From Leucogyrophana mollusca (taxonomy: Eukaryota; Basidiomycota; Agaricomycetes; Boletales), in contig MU266334.1 in assembly GCA_021014945.1 (NCBI GenBank), positions 196,050 through 260,049 of the forward strand: a stretch of 64,000 bases of DNA. The letters are read 5' to 3'. A program made the position numbers and the translations under genes. The notes under the pieces were generated by a model that searched no databases, had not been told where the DNA came from, and was given only the letters and a program-made list of their open reading frames with translations. The stretch's first letter is position 1, and each line of letters begins with the position of its first letter. Below are positions 47,241 to 59,802 of the stretch, in pieces.

Positions 47241-47771
47241 TCCGGCTTTCTTGAGGTCTTTCGAAATTCACCGCCACGGCATTTTGGTGGTTCACCTACT
47301 GTAAGTTAGCCAGATCAGCAACCCTAGCAATACTTACACTACTAATGCTCGTCTCAGTGTCACTATGGTGCCGAACTGTGTTGAAAACGTAATTTTATTC
47401 AAAAGTCATCTCCAGGTCTTCCCCCCCCCCAACTACTAGTAGCAAAGTTGCGGCGCTCTCCAACTCCCACTTGCCACTGTCCGCCATACACACTCAGGCT
47501 CGCATATGAGTGATCCTGTAGCGTAGCGGACTCGGTGGAAGAAGCGATCCGAAACGCTACCCGGAGGTGGGCAGAGGCAAAACGCTGACCATACTCGAGG
47601 GAGCGTGCAGAACTCGCTACGTTTGGCCTCTTGTGGATCCACACCATGAGGTGAACACGCCCTCTGAGGCGAATTGCGCACACCATAATTGCCAATTGTC
47701 AAATTTATCCCTGGAGCACGGGTACCTAATGAAGGGTCAACGGCCGTATGATACTGGTGGTATGGTACCCA
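47241..47771. other. Intergenic; left edge of tandem duplication
   Basis: No gene. From about 47520 the sequence is repeated at about 49725 onward, marking the left boundary of the 2.2 kb tandem duplication. Confidence 0.55.
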
Positions 47772-49385
47772 CTAGGAACAAGGGGTGACATTGTACTGAG
47801 GCGCAGAAGCCTGAGATTCTGTGACTTTGGACTCTCCAACGTCAATGTTCGTCCCAGAGTCATAGAGATGATCTAGGTCGATAGTTGTCAGATTACGGGC
47901 GGGTTCCGAAGTCGTACGACTGTGACTGAAGGGAGTTTCATCGACATCTGTTGTGCCGACTTCTCCGTCCCCCCTCCAAATGCGGTAGATGTATGTGACA
48001 GTCACCAACAGGTTGCATACAATGAGAGAAAATGCGACCTGGAGATGATTTCGCAGAAGCTACCTCAGACTTTAATTAGGCTGTAGGCAAGCCGTTACGA
48101 ACCTGGAAATCTGATACAGCGACCGTCAAATGATTGAGGTGTTTGAGCCGGCACACAGCACGGAAGATGGATGTGAATGTCACGACCACACTCGACGAAA
48201 AGATGGAGAGAATTATTCTGCGTTGACTGTTCTCCGGTAGCTTGACGCTCCAAAGGAGACGCAGAGGCAGCACTACCAGTATCGCATCAGAGACAACATC
48301 AGCTGAGAACTGCCATCAGCCAATGTCGAGGGTACAAGTATTCCTGAAGGGCAAGATCTAGCTCACTGGAAAGTTCATAGATATCCAAGCTGCGAGGCAT
48401 TGAGCATGCTCGTCTTTTGTACCAGGATAGATTGCTTCCACACCAGTAAGCCTTTGAGCTTACGACCCCACCCCACAGTAATACAAACAGAGTAGTGATA
48501 ACACAGGCAACAAAGCGGGAGACTTTGTCGGGGTATATCAACCGTGTGATAGAAAATAGCACGCTCAAACGAACCGCCCTCGTGCATCGTGTCAGGCCAT
48601 ACGGTTGTGAGCTGTAGAAGGGGATCACACACCATATGACGCTAGCGAATGCGAACGTGTATACCCAGTACGCGGCAATCGCTATTCCAGGCGCTGGTAT
48701 GCATGGGATATCGATTAGCCTCGATCTGGTTTCGCATACCATGGAAATGCGGCGGGAGTACAGTACGCACATGCTACGCTCTGTACCCAGTGTGAAACCA
48801 GAAGAGCGATACCGCACAATAGGGCAACTGCTGCCCATGTGTCTTCCCACCAGAATCTTCGGATGGAGAAACGATACCACAACCTGAAAAGAGTCAACAA
48901 GATTGCAAGACCTTGCAGCACAGTGGTCACAACTGTGTTTAAACCAGGCATTAAGTCCATTAAGAAAGGCGAAAAGTTCAACGAACTTCCTTACTCTTCA
49001 GAATCAAGGCGACCGGTACAACCATGGTAAAAGGAAAGTCAGCCTCGAGCGCCGAAAGACGCTCTTTAAAGCAGGACAGGATGAATACTTAAACTTCACG
49101 CAATATCACCCATTTTTGTCAAACGTTGACATTCAGGGCTGCCGCTGCCGTTGTTGTCCGTAAGGCCACATCACTGGCCCGTTACAGCGTTTCTGAATCT
49201 GATAGGCTGGCCCGAGGGCCTCACGAACGAAGGGGAAGTAGCAATGAGATGCCATAGTTATTATATCGTGGGGCGTGAGCTTGCATGAAAGAGTGATGAG
49301 AACATCTGAAAGTTTGAGCCACAAAACTCTAGATTAGGCTCAAGGCTTGGCGGTGGGAGGTCTTGCAAACGGGACCAGTTGAGGT
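47520..49385. repeat. 2.2 kb tandem direct duplication, unit 1
   Basis: Equivalent points differ by about 2191 bp (stop codons 47772 and 49963). The unit holds one rhodopsin-like gene plus 250 bp behind it and about 420 bp before it. The right limit is at 'ggcggtgggag..cttgcaa', 49350-49380 against 51560-51590. Confidence 0.85.
47772..48960 (-). CDS. Rhodopsin-like seven-helix integral membrane protein, copy 1
   Basis: Five exons (48960-48771, 48693-48423, 48389-48367, 48302-48103, 48038-47772) sum to 951 nt, 316 residues. Membrane segments are visible as VLQGLAILLTLFRLWY, TWAAVALLCGIALLVSHW, YWVYTFAFASVIWCVIPF, VACVITTLFVLLWGGVV, DAILVVLPLRLLWSVKLP, LSIFSSSVVVTFTSIFRAV and LIVCNLLVTVTYIYRIW. 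The WWEDTWA motif and PLR..W..KLP loop are those of the fungal rhodopsin-domain/PTH11-related family. Exon 3 is a 23-nt microexon. The cytosolic C-terminus is Thr/Ser/Asp-rich. No retinal-type Lys was sought with confidence. Ligand and function unknown. It is the downstream copy of a tandem pair. Confidence 0.82.
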
Positions 49386-49724
49386 GAACTCGCCTCGAGG
49401 TGAATTCGCTTCGCTTCGAAGGTCACGTGATGGATCCGTGTTACTTCGAGGGCTCCCCCCAACCAGGCAACCACAATCTGCTGCCCGTCGTGCTCCAATG
49501 AGCTCCTATCACCGCTTCACTTGTATAGGAGGTGTGGCTGTAAAAGAGAGCTAGCCTAGGTGTTATATCTGCTTCGGTCTTGATTACTCGCTTGGACATC
49601 CATACCTCACTAGTAGGCACGCGGTAGCCAATTTATACGATATATATGGTCGTTTTCTCGCTCCCCACGCTATAAGAACCTGAAATTCAGCGGAAGGGCA
49701 TTCAGTGATCGTGCAGTGCGGCGA

Positions 49725-51595
49725 CCTCGGTGGAAGACACGAATTAAAATGGTGGGCCGAGGTGAGGCGCTGACCATACTCGAGGAGGCGTGCAGAGCGC
49801 GCTACATTTGACCTCTTGCGGATCCACGGCATGAGGTGACTAGGGAACACGCCTCCCGGGCGAATTGCACACACCATAAATGCCAAGCGTCAAATTTATC
49901 CCTGGAGTACGGGTACCTAATGAAGGGTCAACAGCCGTATGATACTAGTGGTATGTTACCCACTAGGAACAAGGGGTGACATTGCACTGAGGCGCAGAAG
50001 CCTGAGACTCTGTGACTTTGGACCCTCCAACGTCAATGTTCGTCCCAGAGTCATAGAGATGATCTAGGTCGATAGTCGTCAGATTGCGGGCGGGTTCCGA
50101 AGTCGTACGACTGTGATTGAAGGGAGTTTCATCGACATCTGTTGTGCCGACTTCTCCGTCCCCCCTCCAAATGCGGTAGACGTACGTGACGGTCACCAAC
50201 AGGTTGCATACAATGAGAGAAAATGCGACCTGGAGACGATTTCGCAAATGCCAGCCCAGACGTCAATTAGGGCTGCAGCCAACTCGAGTCCGGGCCATTA
50301 CGAACCTGGAAATCCGACGCAGTGATCGTCAAATCGGTGAGGTGCATAACCCGACACACAGCGCGGAAGATGGATGTGAATGTTACGACCACACTCGACG
50401 AAAAGATGGAGAGAATTATTCTGCGTTGACTGTCCTCGGGGAGCTTGACACTCCAGAGGATACGTAGAGGGAGCACTACCAGTATCGCATCAGAGATAAC
50501 ATCAGCTGAGAACTACCATCAGCCAATGTCGAAAGGGCCATGTATTCCTGGGGAGCGAGATCTGGCTCACTGGAAAGTTCATAGACATCCAAGCTGCGAG
50601 GCATTGAGCATGATCGCGAGGGCCTTGTGTACCAGGATAGATTGCTCCCACACCAGTAAGCCTTTGAGCCGACGACTCCACCCCACAGCAATACAAACAA
50701 AGTAGTGATAACATAGGCGACAAAACGAGAGACGTTGTCGGGGTATATCAACCGCGTGATGGAGAAAAGCACGCTCAAACGGACCGCCCTCATGCCTCGT
50801 GTCAGGCCACACAATTGTGAGTTGTGGAAGGAGACCACATACCATATGACGCCAGCGAATGCGAACGTGTATACCCAGTACGCGTCAATCGATATTTCGG
50901 GCGCTGGTACACATGGGATGTTGATTAGCTTTGATCTACCTTGGGTTACCATGAAAATGCGACGGGGTAGTGCACTACGCACATGCTTTGAGATGTACCC
51001 AGTATGAAACCAGACAGGCGATACCGCACAATAAGGCAATTGCTGCCCATGTGTCTTCCCACCAGAATCTTCGGATGGAGATACGATACCATAACCTGAA
51101 AAGGGTTAGGAGGATCGCAAGACATTGTAGCACAGTGGTCACGGCTGTGTTAGAGTCAAGCATTAAGTCCGTTAAGAAAGGCGAGCAGTTCAGCGAACTT
51201 CCTTACTCCTCAGAATTAATTCGACTTGTTCAACCATGGTTGAAGGGAGAGTTAGCCTCGGGTATCGAAAGACGCCCTTTAAAGCAGGAGAGGATGAATG
51301 CTTAGCCTTCACACGATATCTCCCATTCAAACATTTACATCAGGGCTGACGGAATTGCATCACCACGGTTGTCCGTAAGCCACATCACAGCGTTTCTGGA
51401 TCTGGTAGGCTGGCCCGAGGAGCTGGCGAACGAACGGGAGGAGGGGAGGTGGCGATGAGATGTCATTGTTATTATGTCGTGGAGCGTGAACTTCATGAAG
51501 GAGTACTTGATGAGAACAGCTGAAATTTTGAGCCACAGAACTCCGGATTGGGCCCAAGGCTTGGCGGTGGGAGTTCTTGCAAGCGGGACTACTGT
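49725..51595. repeat. 2.2 kb tandem direct duplication, unit 2
   Basis: Second unit of the tandem pair. Exons 2 to 5 have identical lengths in both copies (271, 23, 200 and 267 nt), while introns 2 and 4 differ in length, so selection on the reading frame is apparent. Confidence 0.85.
49963..51163 (-). CDS. Rhodopsin-like seven-helix integral membrane protein, copy 2
   Basis: Five exons (51163-50983, 50903-50633, 50593-50571, 50505-50306, 50229-49963) sum to 942 nt, 313 residues. It is nearly the same protein as copy 1: WWEDTWAAIALLCGIACL, YWVYTFAFAGVIWYVVSF, VITTLFVLLWGGVV, PLRILWSVKLPEDSQRR, and the same Thr/Asp-rich tail. The first ATG of copy 1 is ACG here, so translation should begin three codons later at MLDSNTAVTTVLQ. 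Conservative substitutions sit mostly in loops and at the first exon end (VHLKACA against VQSVACA), which suggests early divergence of two functional paralogues. Confidence 0.82.
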
Positions 51596-51777
51596 CACGT
51601 CAGCACTCTATTGGCCTAAACGTATAAGCGATTCTCGCCGAAGACATAAACATTGTAAGAAATTGTGCGTCACGCAAGGATTGACATCCGACGCGTGTCC
51701 CCCGACTATGTCAACGTATGTACTTACTGGCCTGTCAAACTAATGTTTTGAGGATGAAGGTCCGGGATCTACGTGAT
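51164..51777. other. Intergenic
   Basis: Upstream part of duplication unit 2 plus about 180 bp of unique sequence. No gene seen. Confidence 0.45.
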
Positions 51778-53434
51778 TCAAAGACTGGGTAAAACGAGCG
51801 GCGCTGGATCTACGGTGTCCAAGCGCGAGAGTGCTATGTCCGTGAAGTCGATGTCTATTTGGGCGCGATCGGATTTCCACAACTCAAGATGCATGCGGGT
51901 GACGAGCAGCGCATGAATCGCGACTTGCAAGCTGTCAAGGGAGTCAGTAGGTCTCGAGACGCACATCACGAAGTGGCGGACGTACTTGGAAGTCATATCA
52001 CCATAAGGGTCCTGCAAAGAATTCGATGATTGAGACTGACCGAGGATCATTCAAATATGAAACAGACATACCGGGAGAAGAGCTATCGTGAGAATCACAA
52101 GGAGAGAAAAGACTACACCAAGCATGAATATGAACTGCACAAACTGATTCAAAGAAATACTTACTCAATCCACAGCTGAAGTAAAATATATTGTGCTGGA
52201 TGAGTATGTTCATCAAATGACTTCCACCGCGTGGATGCCGGAAGTGCCTGATCGCTCTGTAGAGAGTGAATAGCAGTATTTCTAGCAGATTCGTGAGTGG
52301 GGTTGAAGTATATGAAAGGTCGGCTCATGCGCACCCAGCTCTGCCACAACCAGCAGAATGTAGGCCACGACAATGACGTGACTTTGACCTGCGTTATAGC
52401 AACTTGAGATATTTGGAACGGGCGGGCTGGTAACTGGTTTATTGCAATATTCCTAATTAGCAAGTATAGTTCACGAAATCGAAGAAACTCACCGACAGTC
52501 GAGGAATCGTAATTGATCATCACATACACCACTGGGATCAGGATTGCCTAGTTGGCCGACGATTGTCAGTCACGCAGTAGAAGAGGAAGGCCACTCACGA
52601 AAAAACTGCACAGCAGTACAGTTAATATTCTTCTGTTGCGCTCCCATATGGCGTAGGTCCGTAAGATGAACATACCTAGATGAACTCAGCGGGAAACTTC
52701 GGGGGCAAGATGGACAACGTTACATTCTGAGGATACCAATATCACTCCTTCCAGCCCTTCAGATGATATACTCGCGTTCATTTGTCATCGTACACCTGTA
52801 GATAACAAACGACTCACATGAGTTCAGCTCATCATATGTTTGGCACATCTGGAAATATATTTCAATCGAGGAGGCTTGTCGCAATAAATGTGAGCAGCCT
52901 TACATCGAGCTCAACTTCGGGCTGTAATACCTCTGAGAAGCATCGATATATCTCCGAGCCGCATTTCTATCAGTAAATAACTCACGATATGTGTTGAGGC
53001 CAATGAGAAGAAAAGGCAAGTATCGACACAGAATATACAGCATTTTGACTTTCCTCCACTTTGAATTGGAGATAAATGTGATCTGGACCCAGAAAAACTA
53101 AAACTCATCTCCTGGAAGGGAGAATCGGGCCTTACTTCATCGGCGAGCGTGATAATATAGTCATACACCTGACGCACGATGACGGCAGCTTCAACATACA
53201 AGCATATGACGGAAAGGGCTGCGCTCACCCAAATCGTTGCTATGGACACTTCAATATTCTTGGTGTTTAGCTCACTAAACAAAATATGCTCGTGCGACGA
53301 AGATGATTCACCGTAAGCATACTGGATCGCGTCAGCTATTCTCGAGGAGTACATCGATGGAGATAACGACTCACATTGAGGCTTAACAATGTGGTGCCGA
53401 TCGCAATGTCATCGGGGTCATAGAGGGATCCCAT
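51778..53434 (-). CDS. DUF6533-type fungal seven-helix membrane protein
   Basis: The first exon (53434-53375) reads MGSLYDPDDIAIGTTLLSLN. The domain hallmark VRQVYDYIITLADEV follows, then WRKVKMLYILCRYLPFLLIG, RTYAIWERNRRILTVLLCSF, AILIPVVYVMINYDSSTVG, SHVIVVAYILLVVAELG, RAIRHFRHPRGGSHLMNILI and HNIFYFSCGL. The tail includes VAIHALLVTRMHLELWKSD and ends DPAPLVLPSL. This order is that of the large basidiomycete DUF6533 family, whose function is unknown. Roughly nine exons; several boundaries, notably around 53180-53270 and 52060-52150, are not settled. It lies on the same strand as the rhodopsin-like pair. Confidence 0.75.
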
Positions 53435-54338
53435 GGAGCGGGGCAGCAGCAGCGGGCAAGGGAAAGCTGCGCCCGTTATATGGCATAATCGAAGATAAAG
53501 TTAGAATACGGTCAACTTAGTGACCACACGAGACAGCTGAGAGCGAAAGGTGATAGAAGCACACAAGGCGCTAGGCTCATTACCCTTGCCAAGAATAGCC
53601 CGAATGTAGTGGCAAAGTCGGACACGGGCTCCGATTAACGTGCGAATGTGTACGCTGACAGAACGCTAGACTCCCTACAATAGCACAACAGGCTCATGTG
53701 GACGCCAGGAGGATCAAAGCTCTGGGCTAATTCCCAAGCCCGGCCGCACGAGTCGGCTGCGGTCCTGGATCATCATTGGAAGGGCCTGACGTCTGCCAGA
53801 TAGTAGCGGTAGACAGCGTCGACTCCTTGATTATACCGTCTTCAGTTGGTCTTCAATGTTCATAAATTCCCGTGCAACAGATCGACTGTCCTGGTGATCG
53901 GAGATCTGCAAAGAAAACTGGTAGGTGGTTTAGGAAAGCCGACTGTCTGGGGTAGTTTTCTTCCACGTGGCCGCTGTTGCCTCGCGCTTGTGGTTTTCTT
54001 TCACGTGACTGCTGCTACCGGGTGCTGTACTAAGTTGTAGGCGATAGGCGCTTGGTCATTTGCAGTCACTTGCTCTAGCTTGCTCCCTACTAGGTCCCTA
54101 GTCGATTTAGACGTGGCCCTGTGATCTCTCGCTACTCGACGTCCGGGTACTTGTATAATAGAACTGCAGCTTTGGCTCAAGTTGGCTTGAGTGAGCCGAT
54201 GATATAGTCCAAGGTACTCATCATTCGGGTACTTGGAAGTTTCACATGAAACCGGTCCAGCGTGTCGAAATCCAAGCTGCAACTCGGCGCTCATAGCATT
54301 GTCATTAGTGTACCATCACGACCGATAACCCAACGAGG
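53435..54338. other. Divergent intergenic region
   Basis: About 900 bp between divergent starts of the DUF6533 gene and the hydratase gene. No gene or clear core promoter element. Confidence 0.4.
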
Positions 54339-55443
54339 ATGTATCCTATATCTCTTCCAGAAACCAACCCTCTTCTCACTGTAACATATCGTGCGTTCCT
54401 CGAGTTCTTCTTGCAAACAGTGCTCACCACCTTGTGGTACTCTAGCGAAATCCGGTCTCTGGGTCCTCGAACTACACAATGGGGACGACTCTCGCCTGAC
54501 AAAGACCCTCATCGATGGTGCATTGCGTCCAGCATTGGACATAGTCGAAGCACACTGGGCAAAGAACTGGCATGCTGCTCGGCAGACCAAAGATAAGGCA
54601 GGTTGTGCAGGCGCACTAATCATCGTGGGGAAAAAGGATCAAGATAAATTCTTCAGCAATGGGTTCGATTATGAAAGTATCAAAGGAGACAGGGACTTCT
54701 TTTCTGGTAGGCGTACTGATGACTGATGACCCGTGTCTGCTTAACCATGCCTCACATTTTCTATGAAGATTCCGCCAACCCGCTCTTCGCTCGTCTCCTT
54801 ACGTTCCCAAGTGGGTTGGTATATTCGGTGGTTAGCCTGAGCTTACCTTCCGGTGTCCAGTTCCTGTTATTGCAGCAGTTAATGGCCATGCCTTCGCCGC
54901 CGGCATGATGCTTGCACTTGCATCCGACTACCGAGTCATGACTGACGGAAGCAAGCGTCGCGCATGGATGTGCATGAATGAGGTTTGCCTAGCTATATTT
55001 TCCAGTGCCTCCCCCGCATAATGGGTTTTTAGATCAATTTCGGTGCCCCTTGGCCGCTGTCATTCGCTGCTATCATGGAGGCAAAGGTTGCTTCACCCAC
55101 GGTTCGCCGGCGAATCGCTCTTGAGGGACACCGAATGACGCCCACCGAGGCCTTGGCTGCAGAGGTTGTCGACCGTCTTGCCCCAGGAGCAGAGGGGACG
55201 AAGGGAGTGCTTGAAGTGGCAGAGAAACTCGCGGTCGAGGTTGGGGGACTCGCCAAGGAGGGCGTATGGGGTGCAATCAAGGTGCGTGGTCCCATGACAT
55301 CTCGGATGGGACCAAGGCTGATTGTTGTAACTTTTCTGTAGACGTATATGTACCACAATTGTTTGGAGAAGGTTGGCTTAGATGCGAAGATTCACTCTCT
55401 GCCTCTGCCTCCCAGTGGCATTGGTGCCAAATCGAAGCTATGA
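54339..55443 (+). CDS. Peroxisomal enoyl-CoA hydratase/isomerase family protein
   Basis: Six exons read in frame to about 290 residues. The start MYPISLPETNPLLTVTYPKS joins across an intron to GLWVLELHNGDDSRLT. Crotonase-fold motifs are GALIIVGKKDQDKFFSNGFD, PVIAAVNGHAFAAGMMLALA (oxyanion-hole and substrate loop), DYRVMTDGSKRRAWMCMNEI and PLSFAAIMEAKVASPTVRRR. The protein ends in GIGAKSKL, with SKL the canonical PTS1 signal. Fungal relatives are peroxisomal delta3,delta2-enoyl-CoA isomerases or short hydratases in oxidation of unsaturated fatty acids. Which reaction it performs cannot be decided from the motifs. It joins two other PTS1 proteins in this window. Confidence 0.9.
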
Positions 55444-56237
55444 TGGATGCCGTCGCGATCCTTCTGTGCGTACTATCATTATGGGTACTACTTATTACTA
55501 GTAACAAGGGAGTCTTGTGGGTGATTTTATTCACTGATACGAGATGTCACATCCGTCAGGTAGGACCGGTGATTATCTCCTGACGTGATGTTGCGTGTAG
55601 CATCTGCTATGCGGGGAGCTCCAAGATTTATGCTGCCAGGGAGACGTCCACATCTGGCATTGCTCATCATCCCGTTCGATCCACTCAGCCTGATGCTGAC
55701 ACGGATTAAGTTACAATCCAGGCTTGTCCAGGCGCTAACAGTGTTGATCATCTATTCCAGACAGAATCAAAATCGGTTTTACAGGCCTAGGACGTGATCG
55801 CAATCGCACGGTAATTCAGCTATTTTCCTGTTGTCAACGCAGCCGGGGTATGGTTACATTCTCAATAACGGGCCGTAGTTGGGGAGATGAACATTAATGG
55901 AGTTGAATCTCTATGCCAGCCACAACTACAAACTGTCACGTGGAAACCGAAAACGGATGGTGGCAACGGGAGAAGGATGGCAGGGACAAAGAAACCATTG
56001 TGGGGTATAAAAGCCTTGGCTCCAACTGGAACCAGCTCCAAACGCCCCGTTTTTCTTTCCCTCTCATCTTTCTCTCTGCACGATTCTTGGCCAGGCGCCT
56101 CACTCTCTTTTCACGAGTCTGTCATTGTCTTGAAAGTTCGCCAGTCGATCCTTACTTGCTGAGTTGTCGCTAGTCGACTGAACCTTTCTGGCTCTCCGAT
56201 CCTACTCGTTTTCTATCTGGAATCCATCTTTCGAACG
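55444..56237. other. Intergenic with protease promoter
   Basis: A TATA-like 'gtataaaagcc' at about 56006-56016 stands some 225 bp before the protease ATG, with pyrimidine-rich sequence after it. No other gene. Confidence 0.45.
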
Positions 56238-58156
56238 ATGCAACTCCCGTTCTTTATTACCGTCCTTATCGCATGTCTGGTGCATGCGATGCCCGTGGCA
56301 GCCGTCCCAACACGACGTGCACCTAATCCTAACCCAGGAATGATCACGATGCCTTTAAAGCGGCTCCATAATCCCCGAACCGACATACACCCCCAACTGG
56401 TAGGTGTTCCCATGTTGCTTTGCTAATCCGATACATCGCTCATTGTCATGTAGTTGCTTCAGCAGCATATTAACCGTGGGCAGCGGCGACTTGCCCGCAT
56501 GGCCGGGCGCGCTGAGCCATCTGACCACGAGCTGCGCGAGAATCTCAACAAGCGCATGTTCATGCTTGAGAATGGTCCTGGTTCACGCGTCCCCGGGAGC
56601 ACTAATGATGCCGTCGTCTCTGGGAGCAACTTCAGCAGACGCAGGTTTCGCGCAGGGATGGCTGCAGCCTATGGTAACAGTGCTCCAGGTGGACATCACG
56701 CCAAGCCCGCGAAGGGCGGCGCTGCAATGGGTGCCATGAACGGCACAGCGGGCAACACTACAACTACGTCGTCTGGAAATGTGACAGTTTCCGGCAATGG
56801 AACTACGTCTGCGAATAGCACCAGCTCCGGGGTTGCCGAGATCGACATACAAGCAGCGACCAACGGAGGCCTTACACCTGCAAACGCACCTACCGCTAAC
56901 AACTCGCTCGGTCTTGATATCGAGTAAGCGGTGGCCCTTCACCAACCCGGTCCAAATGCTGATTTATCTGCTATAGAGCTGACGATGTTGGGTATATCGC
57001 AACGATTCAAATCGGAACGCCCCCCAAGGACTTCAAAATCCTTATGGATTCCGGCTCCGCCGACTTCTGGGTTGGGAGCGAGAACTGCCAAACTGCAACA
57101 GAGGGACAGTCTCAGGGCCGTAGAGCACAACCGCAAAGTGGCGGAGGTTGCGTAAGCCTCACACCCTCTTACACTGTGCTGGAGAAGGCTGAGTTCGCCT
57201 CATAGGGAAACCATACTTTCTTGGGGACGCAAAGTTCAAGCTCATTTGTTCAGTCCAACCAACAATTTCAAGTTCAGTACGGATCCGGAGCTGTGGCAGG
57301 CGTCATCTGCCAGGATAATGTCAACATCGCTGGACTCGCTTTGAACAACCACACCTTCGGTGTTGCTGAGCTCGAAACTGTCCAGTTCTCAGGCGACACC
57401 ACGCCCTTTGACGGGTTGATGGGGCTCGCGCAATCCGTGAGTGCGATCTTCGACGCCGTTTACGCTAACTAACGCATCGACAGACGCTGTCTGAGCAAAA
57501 TGTCTCAACGCCCGTAGAGTCTCTTGCATCCCAAGGTCTCATAAGCTCTGCTATCACCTCTTTCAAGATTTCTCGTCTTGCAGACGGACTCAACGACGGC
57601 GAAGTAACATTTGGCGGGCTTGATGCCACCAAATTCGTTGCTTCCAGCCTCGTCACAATCCCCAATGTCAACCAGCAAGGCTTTTGGGAAGGCGCCGTAG
57701 ACGCGTTCACCGTCAATGGAACTGATGCTGGCTTGACTGGTCGCACTGCCATCCTGGACACAGGCACGACTTTGATCATGGCTCCCCAGCAAGACGCTAC
57801 GACGATTCACCAGATGCTCGGAGGGGCATGTGATCAGCAGCAGTGCACGATTCCCTGCACGACCACCTCGAGCCTTGCTATCTCGTTCGGAAATGCGTCG
57901 TTTGCCATTGATCCCAGGGATCTGGCAGTACTGCCGCTCGACCCCAACGACCCCACCGGCGACTGCACGTCTGGCATTCAGGCTGGCTCCGTCGGTGGTG
58001 CAAATGAGTGGCTTGTAAGTTTCTCATCAATCACATCTCTGAACGTGCACTGACTTGGGCCACCATGTAGGTTGGCGACGTTTTCTTGAAGAACGCGTAC
58101 TTCTCAACGGATGTCACGAAGAACCAGATTTCACTTGCGAAGCTGACAACCTCCTA
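56238..58156 (+). CDS. Secreted pepsin-like aspartic protease (A1 family)
   Basis: About seven exons and 575 residues. A signal peptide (FFITVLIACLVHAMPVAA) is followed by a long propeptide rich in Gly, Asn, Ser and Thr (about 57000 upstream side: NGTAGNTTTTSSGNVTVSGN), likely glycosylated. The first catalytic Asp is in ILMDSGSADFWVG after YIATIQIGTPPKDF, the flap is VQYGSGAVAGVI, and the second catalytic Asp is in TAILDTGTTLIMAP. The final exon reads VGDVFLKNAYFSTDV. The protein lacks an evident C-terminal GPI anchor. Such enzymes serve extracellular protein breakdown and are common in wood and litter fungi. The gene appears intact. Confidence 0.92.
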
Positions 58157-58422
58157 AGTGACGATTTTCAGATGTGGGTGGGAGGCCTCTGGACGACCTT
58201 CTTTGTTCTTATGTCCAAGTACCTTGGTACACGCTGTGCTAGTCGCTGTCGTTTTGTCATTCTTAGTTTAACGCTGTATTATAGTCGATCACTGCAGTCC
58301 ATCCGGGCAATGTATCCGCGGAAATCAGAAACATTTCAAGACGCTTAGAGCTCGGAAAAGATAGTAGTGCTATAGAGTACGTACAGATACAGATCTAGGC
58401 GGTTAGCATGAAGAGCAAACCG

Positions 58423-59802
58423 CTATGCTGACTTCTTCCTTAACAGCTCTTTAGCAATCTCCTCATTGTCCGCTGACTGATCCGGAAGCCAAAATGCCTG
58501 CACGACAAGACCAATGAGTATTCGCATTCGTGATTGGACTGGAGATTCTGCGTACCAACTCAGCGCCAGCTGTTACCATCATGGCCAACCTAGGGTTAAA
58601 TCGCACACACCTCGACGGGCCCGGGTGCCCGTCTAGGTTGGCTAGCGGTTGTATTCGTGTTGGAGGGACTTTCAGATCCACCGGGCCCGAACGTGTGGGC
58701 AGATTCTGCATATCCCATATAGCTATGCGTCCGTTAAGGCTGCCTCCAACCACGTATTTGCTATCGGGGGTCCATGACACCTCTTCTCCGCTGTTGCCCT
58801 TCACTGGGTCAATGCTTTGTGGAGCATCAAGCCTTCGCCGCTCCAATCCGACGTACCCTTCTAACTTGGCCAGTAAATGGCCTTCGAACGCGTCTAGGAC
58901 GTAATGTGCGTCGCCAGAACAGCCAACCAGGATATATTTCCCGTTCGACGAGAAGGAAAGCGAGGTTATGTAGATCGGGCGGGGCGGGTAACTCACAAGT
59001 GCGAGAGTAGGGTCTTCGAGAGTAATCGTCAAGAATGGCGCCTTGTCAAAATTCGCCTGGTCATAAAGGAGGATGCGCGAGTAATGGTTGACTGCAACCG
59101 CGAAAACTACGCCCGTGGTGTCATATGCAACAACAGGTGCGGAGGGGAGGTTGAGTAGCCCACGGCATGTAGGCACCCGGAGGTCCCACAGTCGAACGGT
59201 TTTGTCAAGGGAACCAGACATAAAGCCATCATCGGTGGGCGAGACCTCGAGAGAAACGACGCGCTGCTTGTGTCCCTTGAAATACTGCAAGTATTTATTG
59301 TCGTGCAGCGAGTGGTACCGTATCGTGTCGTCTTCCTTCGTCGAAGCGTGGACAACCGTAGTGTTTTTGTGCGTGAAGCGAGGCAGATCAACTCCATATT
59401 TTTTCGAGTACAGAGTCTTCAAATGTCTGGGTGTACATTTCCACTGTTATCAACTGGAAGCCATCGAGGTGGTGAAGAGCACTTACTTGCCGGTTTTGCA
59501 GCTGTACAATCGAAAGGTCTCATCTTCCGCTGCTGTTAATACCTGATCCCCCCGGTCATCGAAAGTTATTGCGGTGATGTGTCGCGGTCCCGCGCTCGAC
59601 CTTGAATAGCCTCCTGGTGTTGGTGGCGGCTGTGGTTCGACGGCTCCTTTGAATATTTTGGCTGGCTTCAGTTTTTGCTTGAAGAGATAGTCGGTCAAAC
59701 CTTGCGTTAGACTACTGCAGCCTTCGTACGCACCATCAAGCCATTGGATAGTTGAATTGTCGATGCTGCAGGGTTTCCATTGGGGTTTGCTGGTGGAGGC
59801 AT
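58423..59802 (-). CDS. SWD2: WD40 protein SWD2/WDR82
   Basis: Starts at 59802 (MPPPANPNGNPAASTIQLSN); after an intron it reads PAKIFKG, then HITAITFDDRGDQVLTAAED, ETFRLYSCKTGK and LYSKKYGVDLPRFTHKNTTV. These blocks, with TIRYHSLHDNKYLQYFKGH and GFMSGSLDKTVRLWDLRVP, are diagnostic of SWD2/WDR82, a shared subunit of the COMPASS histone H3K4 methyltransferase and of the cleavage and polyadenylation machinery. The last exon gives AFWLPDQSADNEEIAKELL. About 370 residues, four or more exons. The PTPGGYSRSSAG insert early in the protein is longer than in yeast. It is divergent from RPB5 with 70 bp between start codons. Confidence 0.9.
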
